A stretch of 64,000 nt of DNA. It comes from Frateuria soli. GTDB lineage: Bacteria > Pseudomonadota > Gammaproteobacteria > Xanthomonadales > Rhodanobacteraceae. The notes beneath the pieces were generated by a model, which saw only the letters and a list, made by a program, of their open reading frames with translations, ran no database searches and had not been told where the DNA came from. Of this stretch, positions 46,407-55,387 are shown one piece after another. A program made the translations under genes and the position numbers. The stretch lies in contig NZ_CP088252.1 of NCBI RefSeq assembly GCF_021117385.1, forward strand, positions 3,060,501-3,124,500. Direction: 5' to 3'. Positions within the stretch are counted from its first letter, which is position 1; every line of letters starts with the position of its first letter.

Positions 46407-46420
46407 TGACAACGTTGTCA
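46407..46420. promoter_or_regulatory. Perfect 14-bp palindrome, probable LacI-type (NagR/NagQ) operator
   Basis: TGACAACGTTGTCA is a perfect palindrome with central CG, the form LacI-family proteins bind. It lies 64 bp upstream of the glk GTG. On the minus strand TTGACA (46421-46416) overlaps it and could be the -35 hexamer of a glk promoter, with a weak CAGACT 17 bp downstream. Binding by the LacI protein encoded at 48114 would repress glk and the receptor operon. The binding protein is inferred from gene context. Confidence 0.82.
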
Positions 46421-46649
46421 ACGCGTTCCGGCGGCATTTCCCGAAGGTCGATTCACGCGTCGCAACAAAAGCCGCGGGCGGGCATGCCGAGGCTCATGGT
46501 ATTCGCTCACGAAAGCCGCTCCAGCGCTCATTCTGGCGACCCTACTCCCGTGAGTCCGATCATGCCGCACTGCATCAGCAAAGTCGGCGGATAGGCCATC
46601 AGTCGGGCCTCTCCATCGACACCAGGGGCGACATATTGCGAGACATAAA

Positions 46650-46678
46650 TTGACAACGTTGGCCTGCGAGGCCATAAA
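46650..46678 (+). promoter_or_regulatory. Promoter of nagP with overlapping second operator
   Basis: TTGACA at 46650-46655 and CATAAA at 46673-46678 are separated by exactly 17 bp, a good sigma70-type promoter. The sequence TGACAACGTTG at 46651-46661 repeats the first 11 bases of the palindrome at 46407, so a LacI-type repressor would cover the -35. Transcription would start near 46685, giving a leader of about 60 nt before the nagP ATG at 46744. The region between (46421-46649) shows no gene. Confidence 0.8.
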
Positions 46679-46743
46679 GCCGGCCGGGGGAGTGCCGCTG
46701 GCGGCGCTCGCATCGCCATGCGTTTGCTGACCGGGAGCCGTCC

Positions 46744-48048
46744 ATGTCGTCCACCACGCTCGCGACCGATCAACCCAGGCCATCGGCGCTGGGGCCGATG
46801 CTGGTGATCGGGCTGCTGTTCTTCATCTTCGGCTTCGTCACCTGGCTCAACGGGCCGCTGATCGCCTTCGTCAAGCTGGCCTTCCAGGTGGAGGACGTCT
46901 ACGCCTTCCTGGTGCCGTTCGCCTTCTACATCTCCTACTTCGTGTTCTCGCTGCCGGCCTCGATGGTGCTGCGGCGTACCGGCATGAAGAAGGGCATGGC
47001 GCTGGGGCTGTTCGTGATGGCGATCGGTGCGCTGGCATTCGGCCAGTTCGCCACCATGCGCATCTTTTCCGGCGCGCTGGTGGGCCTGTTCGTGATCGGC
47101 GCGGGGCTGTCGCTGCTGCAGACGGCCTCCAATCCCTACATCAGCATCCTCGGGCCGATCGAGAGCGCAGCACAGCGCATTGCGGTGATGGGCATCTGCA
47201 ACAAGGTCGCGGGCATCCTGGCCCCGGTCGTGATCGGCTCGCTGGTGCTGGCCGGCATCGGCGACATCGACGCGCAGGTCCATGCGGCTGCCACCCCGCA
47301 GGCGCGCGAAGCGCTGCTGGATGCGTTTGCCGCCAAGATCCACGCGCCCTACCTGGGCATGGCGGTACTGCTGGCGCTGCTGGCGGTATGGATCGTGCGC
47401 TCGTCGCTGCCCGAGATCCGCCCGGCCAGGGCCAACAGCGAGCAGGCGGAGGATGCCGGCAGCAGCATCCTGGGATTCCCGCACCTGTGGCTGGGCGTGC
47501 TGTGCCTGTTCGTGTACGTGGGCGTGGAGGTGATGGCGGGCGATGCGATCGGCACCTACGGCGCCGGCTTCCACCTGCCACTGGACCAGACCAAGTTCTT
47601 CACCGCCTTCACCCTGGGCGGCATGCTGCTCGGCTACGTGGCGGGGCTGGTGCTGATCCCGCGCGTGATCTCGCAGCAGCGCTACCTGGCCGTGTCGGCG
47701 GTGCTGGGCGTGTTGTTCAGCGTGTGCGCCTACCTCAGCAGCGGCTATGTTTCGGTGGGCTTCGTGGCGGCGCTGGGGTTCGCCAACGCGATGATGTGGC
47801 CGGCAATCTTCCCGCTGGCGATCAACCGGCTAGGCCGCCACACCGAGGCGGGTTCGGCGCTGCTGATCATGGGTATCGCCGGCGGCGCCGTGGTGCCGCA
47901 ACTGTTTGCGCACCTGAAGACGCACTACGACTTCCAGCTGGTGTTCGCCGCACTGATGGTGCCCTGCTACCTCTACATCCTCTTTTACGGCCTGCGCGGC
48001 CATCGCGTGGGCCTGCGTGACGACGACGATGGCGCGCGTCCGCAGTGA
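46744..48048 (+). CDS. nagP: GlcNAc MFS transporter (NagP; FucP/glucose-galactose family)
   Basis: A 434-aa inner-membrane permease with 12 predicted helices. The opening LVIGLLFFIFGFVTWLNGPL and the FYISYFVFSLPASMVLRRTG and LLQTASNPYISILGP segments belong to the FHS family, in which NagP imports GlcNAc by proton symport. It has hydrophilic, Asp-rich C-terminal residues (DDDDGARPQ). ATG 46744 has GGGAG upstream. It is the first gene of the plus-strand nag unit, opposite glk, and is preceded by the promoter/operator at 46650. GlcNAc as substrate is inferred from its neighbours nagA and nagB-II. Confidence 0.9.
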   Translation: MSSTTLATDQPRPSALGPMLVIGLLFFIFGFVTWLNGPLIAFVKLAFQVEDVYAFLVPFAFYISYFVFSLPASMVLRRTGMKKGMALGLFVMAIGALAFGQFATMRIFSGALVGLFVIGAGLSLLQTASNPYISILGPIESAAQRIAVMGICNKVAGILAPVVIGSLVLAGIGDIDAQVHAAATPQAREALLDAFAAKIHAPYLGMAVLLALLAVWIVRSSLPEIRPARANSEQAEDAGSSILGFPHLWLGVLCLFVYVGVEVMAGDAIGTYGAGFHLPLDQTKFFTAFTLGGMLLGYVAGLVLIPRVISQQRYLAVSAVLGVLFSVCAYLSSGYVSVGFVAALGFANAMMWPAIFPLAINRLGRHTEAGSALLIMGIAGGAVVPQLFAHLKTHYDFQLVFAALMVPCYLYILFYGLRGHRVGLRDDDDGARPQ

Positions 48049-48113
48049 AGGCATCGCCACGCCGGCGTGGCGGTGGGCTAGGATGGCGCGCCAGTCCCGC
48101 GGAGAACCCGTCG

Positions 48114-49145
48114 TTGCGTCACGCCACCATCAAGGATGTCGCCAAGCGCGCCGGCGTGTCGCTGAAGACCGTATCGCGGGTGATCAACCGCGAGGCCTCG
48201 GTGCGCGAGGACACGCGCGAGAAGGTCGAGCGGGCGATCGAGGCGCTGGGCTACCGTCCCAATCTCTCCGCGCGCAGCCTGCGCGCGGCGCACTCCTACG
48301 CGATCGGGCTGGTCTACGACAACCCGAACGCGCACTACGTCATCAGCATGCAGAACGGCGTGCTGTCGGCCTGCCGCGAACGCGGCTTCGGCCTGCAGAT
48401 CCATCCCTGCGATTCCTCTTCGCCGCACCTGGCCGAGGAGCTGTGCGCGCTGGTGCGCCGCTCGCGCCTGGCCGGGCTGGTGCTGGCGCCGCCGATGTCC
48501 GAGCAGCCGCAGTTGATCGCGACGCTGAAGGCGCAGGACATTCCGTTCGTGCGCATCCTCGCCGCCCGCGAGGATCCGTGCGACGGCTCCCCCTGCGTGT
48601 GGGTGGACGACCGCGACGCGGCCTACGCGATCACCGAACACCTGATCCAGCTCGGCCACACCCGGATCGGCTTCCTGTGGGGCGAGCCGCACCATCGCTC
48701 CAGCCCCGAGCGATACCAGGGTTACGCCGATGCGCTGAAGGATTACGGCATCGCGCTCAACAAGCGGTTGATCCTGCCGGGACGCTATGCGTTCGACGAT
48801 GGCTTCCGCGGCGCGCGCAAGCTGCTCGCGCTGAAGGAGCCGCCCACGGCGATCTTCGGCAGCAACGACGAGATCGCCGCCGGCGTGCTGGCGGCAGCGC
48901 GCTCGGCCGGGCTGGACGTGCCGTGGGATCTCTCCATTGCGGGCTTCGAGGACAACCCGTTTTCCAAGCAGGCCTGGCCGGCGTTGACCACGGCGCGGCA
49001 ATCCACCGCCGAGATCGGCCGGCACGCCGCCTTGCGATTGATGGCCGAGCTGCAGCAGGACGGCTCGGTGCCCGATACCGCCAACGAAGGCTTCGTGCCG
49101 GAGCTGGTCGTGCGCGGGTCGACGGCGCCGCCGCGGAAGGGCTGA
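48114..49145 (+). CDS. LacI family transcriptional repressor (NagR/NagQ-like)
   Basis: A 343-aa LacI/GalR regulator. The helix-turn-helix TIKDVAKRAGVSLKTVSRVI is at residues 5-24, followed by a hinge (YRPNLSARSLRAAHS, containing the minor-groove-binding leucine region) and a periplasmic-binding-like sugar domain with dimer interface. Start is taken as TTG 48114-48116, with GGAGAA at 48101-48106; no ATG gives the HTH at the right distance except a remote GTG/ATG 69 bases earlier in the same frame. It stands between nagP and nagB-II and most likely binds the palindrome at 46407, released by GlcNAc-6-P or glucosamine-6-P (family knowledge from Xanthomonas). Confidence 0.9.
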   Translation: MRHATIKDVAKRAGVSLKTVSRVINREASVREDTREKVERAIEALGYRPNLSARSLRAAHSYAIGLVYDNPNAHYVISMQNGVLSACRERGFGLQIHPCDSSSPHLAEELCALVRRSRLAGLVLAPPMSEQPQLIATLKAQDIPFVRILAAREDPCDGSPCVWVDDRDAAYAITEHLIQLGHTRIGFLWGEPHHRSSPERYQGYADALKDYGIALNKRLILPGRYAFDDGFRGARKLLALKEPPTAIFGSNDEIAAGVLAAARSAGLDVPWDLSIAGFEDNPFSKQAWPALTTARQSTAEIGRHAALRLMAELQQDGSVPDTANEGFVPELVVRGSTAPPRKG

Positions 49146-49460
49146 GGCCTCTCGCTGCGCGCTGGCATTCCACCCTGCGACTTCGATCCTGCAGGCCTAC
49201 GCTCAGGGCGAACAGTGGGGGGATAGCCGCTCGCTTCTGGCCTACCCGTGCCCCGGGCGATTTGAAGCACGCCGCTCGCCCCGAGCGAAGCGAAGCGACC
49301 TCGAAGGACCTGGCTTGCACCTCCACAGCGGAGCCCCGCTTTCCCCGGGAGAGCGGTTGGGGCGAGGCTCCGGCATCGCCCACATCCCGCTCCGCCCGAG
49401 CCCTCTCTCTCGCTGCGGACCCCCTCGCGGAGCGAGGGAACACGTCCGTCCGGAATCCCG
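49146..49460. other. Intergenic gap with repeat-like sequences upstream of nagB-II
   Basis: No gene is supported here. It contains a degenerate copy of the dispersed repeat at 29080 (GCGACTTCGATCCTGCAGGC with CTACGCTCAGGGCGAACAG, 49178-49215) and an element rich in GCGAAGCGAAGCGACC (about 49289-49304). The nagB-II ribosome binding site must lie within CGGAATCCCG (49451-49460). No operator palindrome of the 46407 type is present, so nagB-II and nagA probably depend on read-through from nagP. Confidence 0.5.
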
Positions 49461-50495
49461 ATGAAATCACCCTCTGACACCCTGATGTACCAGGAGGCGC
49501 ACTCGGCCGCCGACGTGATCGCGCACCAGCTCGCCGCCAATGCCGGGCTGCTGGCCGAACTGGGCGAGCGCCTGCGCGCGGACCCGCCACGCTGCATCGT
49601 CACCTGCGCGCGGGGCAGCTCGGACCATGCGGCCGCCTACGCCAAGTACGTGTTCGAAACCCGCCTGGGGGTGGTCACCGCCTCGGCCTCGCCGGCGGTC
49701 AGCTCGATCTACGACGCGCCGCTCCGGCTGGAGGGCGCACTGTTCCTGGCCATCTCCCAGTCGGGCAAGAGCCCGGACCTGCTGCTCAGCGCGCAGGCGG
49801 CCAGCAAGGCCGGTGCACGGGTGGTCGCGCTGGTCAACGACGCCGGCTCCCCGCTCGCGCAACAGGCCGAGGTCGTGGTGCCGCTGCACGCCGGGCCCGA
49901 GCGCAGCGTGGCGGCGACCAAGAGCTACCTGGCCACGCTCTCGGCAGTGTTGCAGCTGACCGCCTGCTGGAGTGGCGACGACGCCCTGCACGCCGCACTC
50001 GATCGCCTGCCCAACGACCTGCGTACCGGCTGGCATGCCGACTGGTCCGGGCTCGGCGAGGGCCTGCGCGAGGTGCACAACCTGTTCGTGGTCGGCCGCG
50101 GCTACGGCTTCGGCGCCGCGCTCGAAGCGGCGTTGAAATTCAAGGAAACCTGCGGCCTGCACGCGGAGGCGTTCAGCGCGGCGGAAGTGAAGCACGGGCC
50201 CATGGCGCTCGTCGGTGCCGGCTTCCCGGTGCTGGTGTTCGCGCAGGCGGACGGCTCATTGGAGGGCACCCTTGCCGTCGCCGCCGAGTTCCGCACGCGC
50301 GGCGCACGGGTGTGGGTGGCGGCGCCGGGCGCAAGCGCACCCGACGGCCTGCCGCTACCCCCGGGCGTTCCCACGATCACCACGCCGTTGCTCGCCGTGC
50401 AGAGTTTCTATCGCGCAGCCAGCGCACTTTCACTGGCGCGCGGCTACGATCCGGATGTTCCGCCGCACCTGCGCAAAGTCACGGAGACGCTGTGA
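49461..50495 (+). CDS. SIS-domain glucosamine-6-phosphate deaminase (NagB-II)
   Basis: A 344-aa protein of two SIS domains, homologous to the isomerase half of GlmS but lacking the glutaminase. CARGSSDHAAAYAKY and ISQSGKSPDLLLS are the phosphosugar-binding loops, RSVAATKSYLATL and ETCGLHAEAFSAAEVKHGPMAL complete the GlmS-like active site. It converts glucosamine-6-P to fructose-6-P and ammonia, replacing the unrelated NagB of enterobacteria. ATG 49461. The stop and the nagA start share a base (TGATG), so the two are translationally coupled. The usual symbol is nagB-II. Confidence 0.9.
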   Translation: MKSPSDTLMYQEAHSAADVIAHQLAANAGLLAELGERLRADPPRCIVTCARGSSDHAAAYAKYVFETRLGVVTASASPAVSSIYDAPLRLEGALFLAISQSGKSPDLLLSAQAASKAGARVVALVNDAGSPLAQQAEVVVPLHAGPERSVAATKSYLATLSAVLQLTACWSGDDALHAALDRLPNDLRTGWHADWSGLGEGLREVHNLFVVGRGYGFGAALEAALKFKETCGLHAEAFSAAEVKHGPMALVGAGFPVLVFAQADGSLEGTLAVAAEFRTRGARVWVAAPGASAPDGLPLPPGVPTITTPLLAVQSFYRAASALSLARGYDPDVPPHLRKVTETL

Positions 50496-51649
50496 TGCAC
50501 CAGCCCCTGCTCGCCCTGGTCCACGGTCGCGTGTTGACCGACGAGGGCCTGCGCGAGGACGTCGCGGTGCTGGTACACGACGGCCACGTGCTCGCGCTGG
50601 CCGCGGCCGGCGATCCGCGCGTGGCGCAGGCGCAACGCCACGACCTGGGCGGCGCGCTGCTGCTGCCCGGCTTCATCGACGTGCAGGTCAACGGCGGTGG
50701 CGGCCTGCTGTTCAACGATGCGCCCACGGTGGAGACGCTGCGCGGCATCGCCCAGGCGCACCGGCGCTTCGGCACCACCGGCCTGCTGCCCACGCTGATC
50801 ACTGACACTGCCGAAAAGATGCGCGCGGCGCTGGACGCGGTGGATGCGGCGATCGCGCAAAGCGTGCCCGGCATCCTCGGCATCCATTTGGAGGGCCCGT
50901 TCCTGGCCCCCGCGCGCAGGGGCATCCATGACGCCTCGCTGTTCCGCGCGCCCGACGCGGATGACCTGCTGGCACTCACCGCGCAACGCCGCGGCGTGGT
51001 GATGATGACCCTCGCACCCGAGCGGGTGGAACCGGCGGTGATCGCGCGCCTGGCCAGCGCCGGCGTGCGCGTGGCCGCCGGTCACACCGCCGCCGACTAC
51101 GCCACGACGCGCGCCGCGCTCGACGCCGGCGTGTGCGGCTTCACCCACCTCTACAATGCGATGACGCCACTCACCAGCCGCGAACCGGGCGTGGTCGGCG
51201 CAGCGCTGGACGATCCGGCCAGTTGGTGCGGGCTGATCGTCGACGGCCACCACGTGCACCCCGCCTCGCTGCGCATCGCGATCAACGCCAAGCCACCGGG
51301 CAAGTGCGTGCTCGTTACCGACGCGATGCCGCCGGTGGGCAGCGCGCGCCCGGACTTCGTGCTCAACGGCCAGACCATCGTCGCGCGTGACGGCATCTGC
51401 ATGAACGACGCCGGCGTGCTCGCCGGCAGCGCGCTGGACATGGCCAGCGCCGTGCGCAACACCGTCAACCTGCTCGGCCTGCCGCTGGCCGAGGCCTCGC
51501 GCATGGCCAGCGCCTATCCCGCCGAATGGCTGGGGCTGGAACAGACCCACGGCCGCATCGCCCCCGGCCAGCGCGCCGATTTCGCCGTGCTGGACGACAC
51601 CCTGCACGTGCGCGAAACCTGGATCGGAGGTGCGCGCCAGGTGGCCTGA
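50495..51649 (+). CDS. nagA: N-acetylglucosamine-6-phosphate deacetylase
   Basis: An amidohydrolase of 384 aa that removes acetate from GlcNAc-6-P. Metal ligands and active-site residues are visible: Glu133 in HLEGPFLAPARRGIHD, His197 in AGHTAAD, His218 in THLYNAM, and the catalytic Asp276 in VTDAMPPVG. PGFIDVQVNGGGG marks the beta-sandwich/barrel junction, and the C-terminus GRIAPGQRADFAVLDD is the normal ending. It is the last gene of the unit nagP-lacI-nagB-II-nagA. A structured intergenic region follows at 51698-51883. Confidence 0.95.
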   Translation: MHQPLLALVHGRVLTDEGLREDVAVLVHDGHVLALAAAGDPRVAQAQRHDLGGALLLPGFIDVQVNGGGGLLFNDAPTVETLRGIAQAHRRFGTTGLLPTLITDTAEKMRAALDAVDAAIAQSVPGILGIHLEGPFLAPARRGIHDASLFRAPDADDLLALTAQRRGVVMMTLAPERVEPAVIARLASAGVRVAAGHTAADYATTRAALDAGVCGFTHLYNAMTPLTSREPGVVGAALDDPASWCGLIVDGHHVHPASLRIAINAKPPGKCVLVTDAMPPVGSARPDFVLNGQTIVARDGICMNDAGVLAGSALDMASAVRNTVNLLGLPLAEASRMASAYPAEWLGLEQTHGRIAPGQRADFAVLDDTLHVRETWIGGARQVA

Positions 51650-51697
51650 CCGCAACTTCCTGCCGGCGTGTGGCGGCCGGGGAGCGTGCAACCCAGT

Positions 51698-51883
51698 GCT
51701 TCTTGAGACCCTCAAACATGGGTTCGCCTGGCCTTGCAGGTTTCCCGGTCGACCGGACAGGACCTTTGGATACGGCTGTCCGGCCCGGGGGTCGGAGAGA
51801 GTCTCGACACCCGCAGAGCCGCCGCGTCCCGGTCGCCGCGGTCAACCGCGGACTTCCGCCATCGCCCCGATGCGGGGCGATGG
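51698..51883. other. Hairpin-rich intergenic block, possible structured RNA or repeat
   Basis: Several nested inverted repeats lie in this stretch after nagA. TTGAG-ACC-CTCAA is at about 51702-51714, CCGGACAG (51753-51760) pairs with CTGTCCGG (51776-51783), and CCATCGCCCC (51859-51868) pairs perfectly with GGGGCGATGG (51874-51883). The last could end the nagA transcript from the left and the small Cys protein transcript from the right, though no T-run follows. The block codes for no plausible protein and is unlike the BIME copies. Whether it is an expressed RNA or a mobile repeat cannot be seen from one copy. Confidence 0.45.
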
Positions 51884-51902
51884 CCGGAGTCCACGCTACG
51901 GG

Positions 51903-52151
51903 TCAGGGCTGGCGCGGTGCCATGCCGCGTGCGCGCGGCGGCGGGGGCGGCGGGTACGTGACGCCGCTGCAGGCCTGGAATTCCAGTACGCATTGCTGCA
52001 GGCCGGCGATCGACGTGGCGCTGTACATGCACGTCCAGTACGTGCTGTCGCAGACCGCCGGATAGGCCTGCACCGGTCTGGCCGGAAAGAACATGAGGGC
52101 GGCCGTCGCGGCGGCGACGGGCAGAGCGAAGGTAACGATCCTGCGAAGCAT
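51903..52151 (-). CDS. Small secreted four-Cys protein with Pro-rich tail, 82 aa
   Basis: No family recognised. ATG 52149-52151, with AAGGAG seven bases upstream, gives a signal peptide ending in VQA (residue 29). The mature 53 residues hold Cys34, 41, 54 and 61 in the spacing C-x6-C-x12-C-x6-C, the pattern of a helical hairpin closed by two disulfides, followed by a PPPPPP stretch and a basic end. The strong ribosome binding site and signal make it a real gene although short. It lies divergent from cpdB and convergent with nagA. A periplasmic or surface location is expected. Confidence 0.75.
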   Translation of the reverse strand: MLRRIVTFALPVAAATAALMFFPARPVQAYPAVCDSTYWTCMYSATSIAGLQQCVLEFQACSGVTYPPPPPPRARGMAPRQP

Positions 52152-52419
52152 GCTCGAACTCCTTGTAGGCAAGTTTCCCCTGCACGCTCCGGACTAACAC
52201 GGCCCTTGCGTGTGCAACAACGGCGAGGCGGCCAAACGGAGAACGGTGCCGCAGTCGATCGGCCGCAAGGTGGCTCCGGCCGCCGCTGCCGTGCCGCGAG
52301 GAGGCCGTGCCGTCGCCACCGGGGAAGGGCCGCCGGGACAGGACGGCGCAGCGCCCGCCCTTCGTCGCGCCGATCTGCTACGTTCCCGGCCCTGCCCGTT
52401 TGCCGCTGGACGTTTCCCG

Positions 52420-54459
52420 ATGTCGCTCCGCCCGCTGTTGCCCCTGCTCGCAGCCGCCGTGCTCGCCGGCTGCGCCGCCAGCCCCACCATGCCCGCCACC
52501 GCGCCCGACGGCGCCCGCGCGGACGTGGCGATCCTGGAAACCACCGACGTCCACGCGAATGTGCTGAGCTGGGACTACTTCAAGGCCAAGGATGATCCCA
52601 CCGTCGGCTACGAGCGGGTCGCCACGCTGATCCGCCGCGCGCGCGCCGAGTTTCCCAACAACTTCCTGTTCGACAGCGGCGACACCATCCAGGGCACCGT
52701 GCTGGCCGATTACCAGGCGCTGGTCGCGCCGATCGGTTGCGACCAGGAGCTGGCCATCTACAAGGCCATGGACGCGATGGGCTACGACGGCGGCACCGCC
52801 GGCAACCACGAGTTCAACTATGGCCTGCCGTTCCTCTCGCAGGTCACCGGCACGCCGATGGAGATCGACGGCAAGCGCACCGGGCACTGCGCCGGCCCGC
52901 ACTTCCCGCTGGTGCTCTCCAACGTGTTCGACGCCACGAGCGGCAAGCCGATCTTCAAGCCGTGGACGATGGTGAAGAAGACCATCGAGGCCTACAGCGC
53001 CGACGGCAGCCGCCTGCAGGTGCCGCTCAAGGTGGCGATCATCGGCTTCGCGCCGCCGCCGATCCTCAAGTGGGACCAGCGCAACCTCGAGGGCAAGGTC
53101 ACCGTCAGCGGCGTGGTCGAAGCCGCGCAGCGTTACCTGCCGCAGATCGAAGCACAGCACCCGGACCTGGTAGTGGCGATCCTGCACGGTGGCCTGAACA
53201 CCGCGCCGTATACCAGCGACATGGAGAACGGCGGCTGGTACCTGGCCGGCGTGCCCGGCATCGACGTGCTGCTGCTTGGCCACTCGCATACCGAGTTCCC
53301 GGGGCCGCGCTACGCGGACATGAAGGACGTGGACGCCAGGCGCGGCTTCGTGCGCGGCAAGCCGGCGGTGATGGGCGGTTTCTTCGGCAAGGACCTGGGC
53401 GTCATCAAGCTGGCGCTCGAGCGCGAGAACGGCCGCTGGACGATCGATCGCGACGATACGCACAGCGAGGTGCGCCCGATCTGCCCGCAGAAGAACCCGT
53501 GCGTGCCGGCCGATCCGGCGATCGCGCCGCTGGTGGCGCAGGCGCACGCGGCGACGCTGGTCTACGTGAACACGCCGATCGGCCGGAGCACGCTGCGCCT
53601 TTCCAGCTATTTCGCCGACGAGGGCGACATGACCGCGCTGGCAGTGGTCAACGCCGCCCAACGCGACTACGTGCAGCGCGAGCTGCCCAAGCTGCATCCC
53701 GAGCTCGCCGGCGTCCCGGTGCTCGCCGCGGCGGCGGCGTTCCGCACCGGCTTCGGCGGTCCCGACGACTACACCGACGTGCCGCCCGGCCCGCTCACGC
53801 TGCGCAGCGCGGCGGACCTCTATTTCTATCCGAACACGCTCGCCGCAGTGAAGACCGACGGCGCGGGCGTGAAGGCCTGGCTGGAGAAGTCGGCCGAGCG
53901 CTTCAACCGGATCGATCCGGCCAGGCCGGGCGAGCAGCCGCTCATCAACACCCGCGTGCCGGGCTTCAACTTCGACCAGATCCAGGGCGACCTCAGCTAC
54001 GCGATCGACGTGCGCAAGCCGGTCGGCCAGCGCATCGTGGATCTGGAGTACCGGGGCAAGCCGGTGGATCCGGCGCAGCCGTTCGTCGTCGCCACCAACA
54101 ACTACCGTGCCAGCGGCGGCGGCAACTTCCCCGGGCTGGACGGCAGCAACATCGTGTTCGACACGACCGACGGCGTACGCGAGATCGTGGCGGCCTGGCT
54201 CAAGCGGCTCGGCACGCTCGACCGCGACGCGCTCCCCGCGCCCTCGTGGCACTTCGCGCCGATGAAGACGCGTGGCCCGGTCACCTTCACCGCCGCCGCG
54301 GGCAAGCAGGCGATCGCCGCCGCCGATGGCGCGACGGGCATCCGCCAGCTGCGCGAAAACGGCGACGGCACCGCGACCTACGCGATCGACCTGGCAGGAT
54401 CGGCGCCGCCCGGCGCCGACGGCAATCGCCGGCATGCCCGTCGCCATGCCGGCCACTGA
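52420..54459 (+). CDS. Lipoprotein 2',3'-cyclic-nucleotide 2'-phosphodiesterase/3'-nucleotidase (CpdB type)
   Basis: A 679-aa periplasmic calcineurin-like phosphoesterase. Signal with lipobox LAGC (Cys18). The metal site motifs are DVHANV (D-x-H), FDSGDTIQG (GD), GNHEFNYG (GNHE), ILHGG and GHSHTEF (GHxH), all intact, in the order of the CpdB/UshA family. The second 5'-nucleotidase domain (from about residue 370) contains [11 protein letters not shown] and [20 protein letters not shown] in parts, with [13 protein letters not shown] near the end binding the nucleobase. ATG 52420. It overlaps thrB by 14 bp. It scavenges phosphate and nucleosides from cyclic nucleotides. Confidence 0.9.
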   Translation: MSLRPLLPLLAAAVLAGCAASPTMPATAPDGARADVAILETTDVHANVLSWDYFKAKDDPTVGYERVATLIRRARAEFPNNFLFDSGDTIQGTVLADYQALVAPIGCDQELAIYKAMDAMGYDGGTAGNHEFNYGLPFLSQVTGTPMEIDGKRTGHCAGPHFPLVLSNVFDATSGKPIFKPWTMVKKTIEAYSADGSRLQVPLKVAIIGFAPPPILKWDQRNLEGKVTVSGVVEAAQRYLPQIEAQHPDLVVAILHGGLNTAPYTSDMENGGWYLAGVPGIDVLLLGHSHTEFPGPRYADMKDVDARRGFVRGKPAVMGGFFGKDLGVIKLALERENGRWTIDRDDTHSEVRPICPQKNPCVPADPAIAPLVAQAHAATLVYVNTPIGRSTLRLSSYFADEGDMTALAVVNAAQRDYVQRELPKLHPELAGVPVLAAAAAFRTGFGGPDDYTDVPPGPLTLRSAADLYFYPNTLAAVKTDGAGVKAWLEKSAERFNRIDPARPGEQPLINTRVPGFNFDQIQGDLSYAIDVRKPVGQRIVDLEYRGKPVDPAQPFVVATNNYRASGGGNFPGLDGSNIVFDTTDGVREIVAAWLKRLGTLDRDALPAPSWHFAPMKTRGPVTFTAAAGKQAIAAADGATGIRQLRENGDGTATYAIDLAGSAPPGADGNRRHARRHAGH

Positions 54460-55387
54460 GCCGTCGCGTCCGGTCGCCTGTGCGTTCGCCCCCGCCTGCG
54501 TGGGCAACGTCGGCGTGGGCTTCGACATCCTCGGCCACACGCTGGCCGGCGCCGGCGACCGCGCGCAGGTGACGCGCATCGACGAGCCGGCGGTGCGCAT
54601 CGCGCGCATCGAGGGCGTGGCGCGCGACTTGCCGATGGAAGCCGAACGCAACACGGCGGGCGCCGCATTGCTCGCGCTGCGCGACGCGCTGCGGCTGGAG
54701 CACGGCTTCGAACTGGTCCTGCACAAGGGCATCGCGCTGGGCTCGGGCATGGCCGGTTCGGCCGCCTCCTGCGTGGCCGCGCTGGTCGCGGCCAACGCGC
54801 TGCTGGACCCGCCGCTGCCGCGCGAGGCGCTGTACCGCTTCGCGCTGGACGGCGAGGCGGTGGCCAGCGGCGGTCGCCACGGCGACAACGTCGGCCCGCA
54901 ATTGCTGGGCGGCCTGGTGCTCGCCACCGCCACGCGGCTGGTGCGCATCCCGGTGCCGGCGGCCTGGCATTGCGCGCTGGTGCATCCGCACTGCGTGCTG
55001 GAAACGCGGCGCGCGCGCGCGGCACTGGCCGGAAGCTATGCACTGGGCGAGTTCGTCGCGCAGAGCGCCAACCTCGCGCAGGTGCTCGCCGGCTGCTGGC
55101 AGGGCGATGCGACGCTGGTGCGCGAGGGCCTGAAGGACGTACTGGTCGAACCGCGCCGCGCCCCGCTGGTGCCCAACTTCGCCCGCGTGCAACAGGCCGC
55201 GCTCGACCACGGCGCGCTCGGCGCCAGCATCTCCGGCGCCGGTCCCAGCGTGTTCGGCTGGTTCGAGGACGCGCGCGCGGCGCAGGGCGCCGCCGAAGCG
55301 ATGCGCGCGGCGTTCGCCGAGGCGGGGCTGGACAGCGACGTGCTGGTCGGCCCGATCGACGGGCCAGGTGCAGAGCTGCTCGCATGA
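54446..55387 (+). CDS. thrB: Homoserine kinase
   Basis: A GHMP kinase of 313 aa that phosphorylates homoserine in threonine synthesis. The ATP-binding motif reads [18 protein letters not shown] (around 95-112), a variant of the usual P-x-GSGLGSSAAS. The N-terminal [20 protein letters not shown] and C-terminal [15 protein letters not shown] are family blocks. Start is ATG 54446; ATG 54434 would add four residues, and both lie inside the end of cpdB. The stop overlaps the thrC start (ATGA). Upstream thrA is missing; cpdB occupies its place. Confidence 0.93.
   Translation: MPATEPSRPVACAFAPACVGNVGVGFDILGHTLAGAGDRAQVTRIDEPAVRIARIEGVARDLPMEAERNTAGAALLALRDALRLEHGFELVLHKGIALGSGMAGSAASCVAALVAANALLDPPLPREALYRFALDGEAVASGGRHGDNVGPQLLGGLVLATATRLVRIPVPAAWHCALVHPHCVLETRRARAALAGSYALGEFVAQSANLAQVLAGCWQGDATLVREGLKDVLVEPRRAPLVPNFARVQQAALDHGALGASISGAGPSVFGWFEDARAAQGAAEAMRAAFAEAGLDSDVLVGPIDGPGAELLA

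Noticed and set aside
45309-46421. Longer glk start at 46421
   Set aside because: It would place the 14-bp operator palindrome inside the gene and adds residues without family similarity; GTG 46343 has a ribosome binding site.
51698-51883. Known riboswitch (TPP, glycine, c-di-GMP) after nagA
   Set aside because: None of the core motifs of these classes was found, and the block lies downstream of nagA, not upstream of a candidate target on the plus strand.
52378-54948. An 856-codon minus-strand open frame opposite cpdB and thrB
   Set aside because: Crosses the boundary of two well-supported genes and shows shadow composition.
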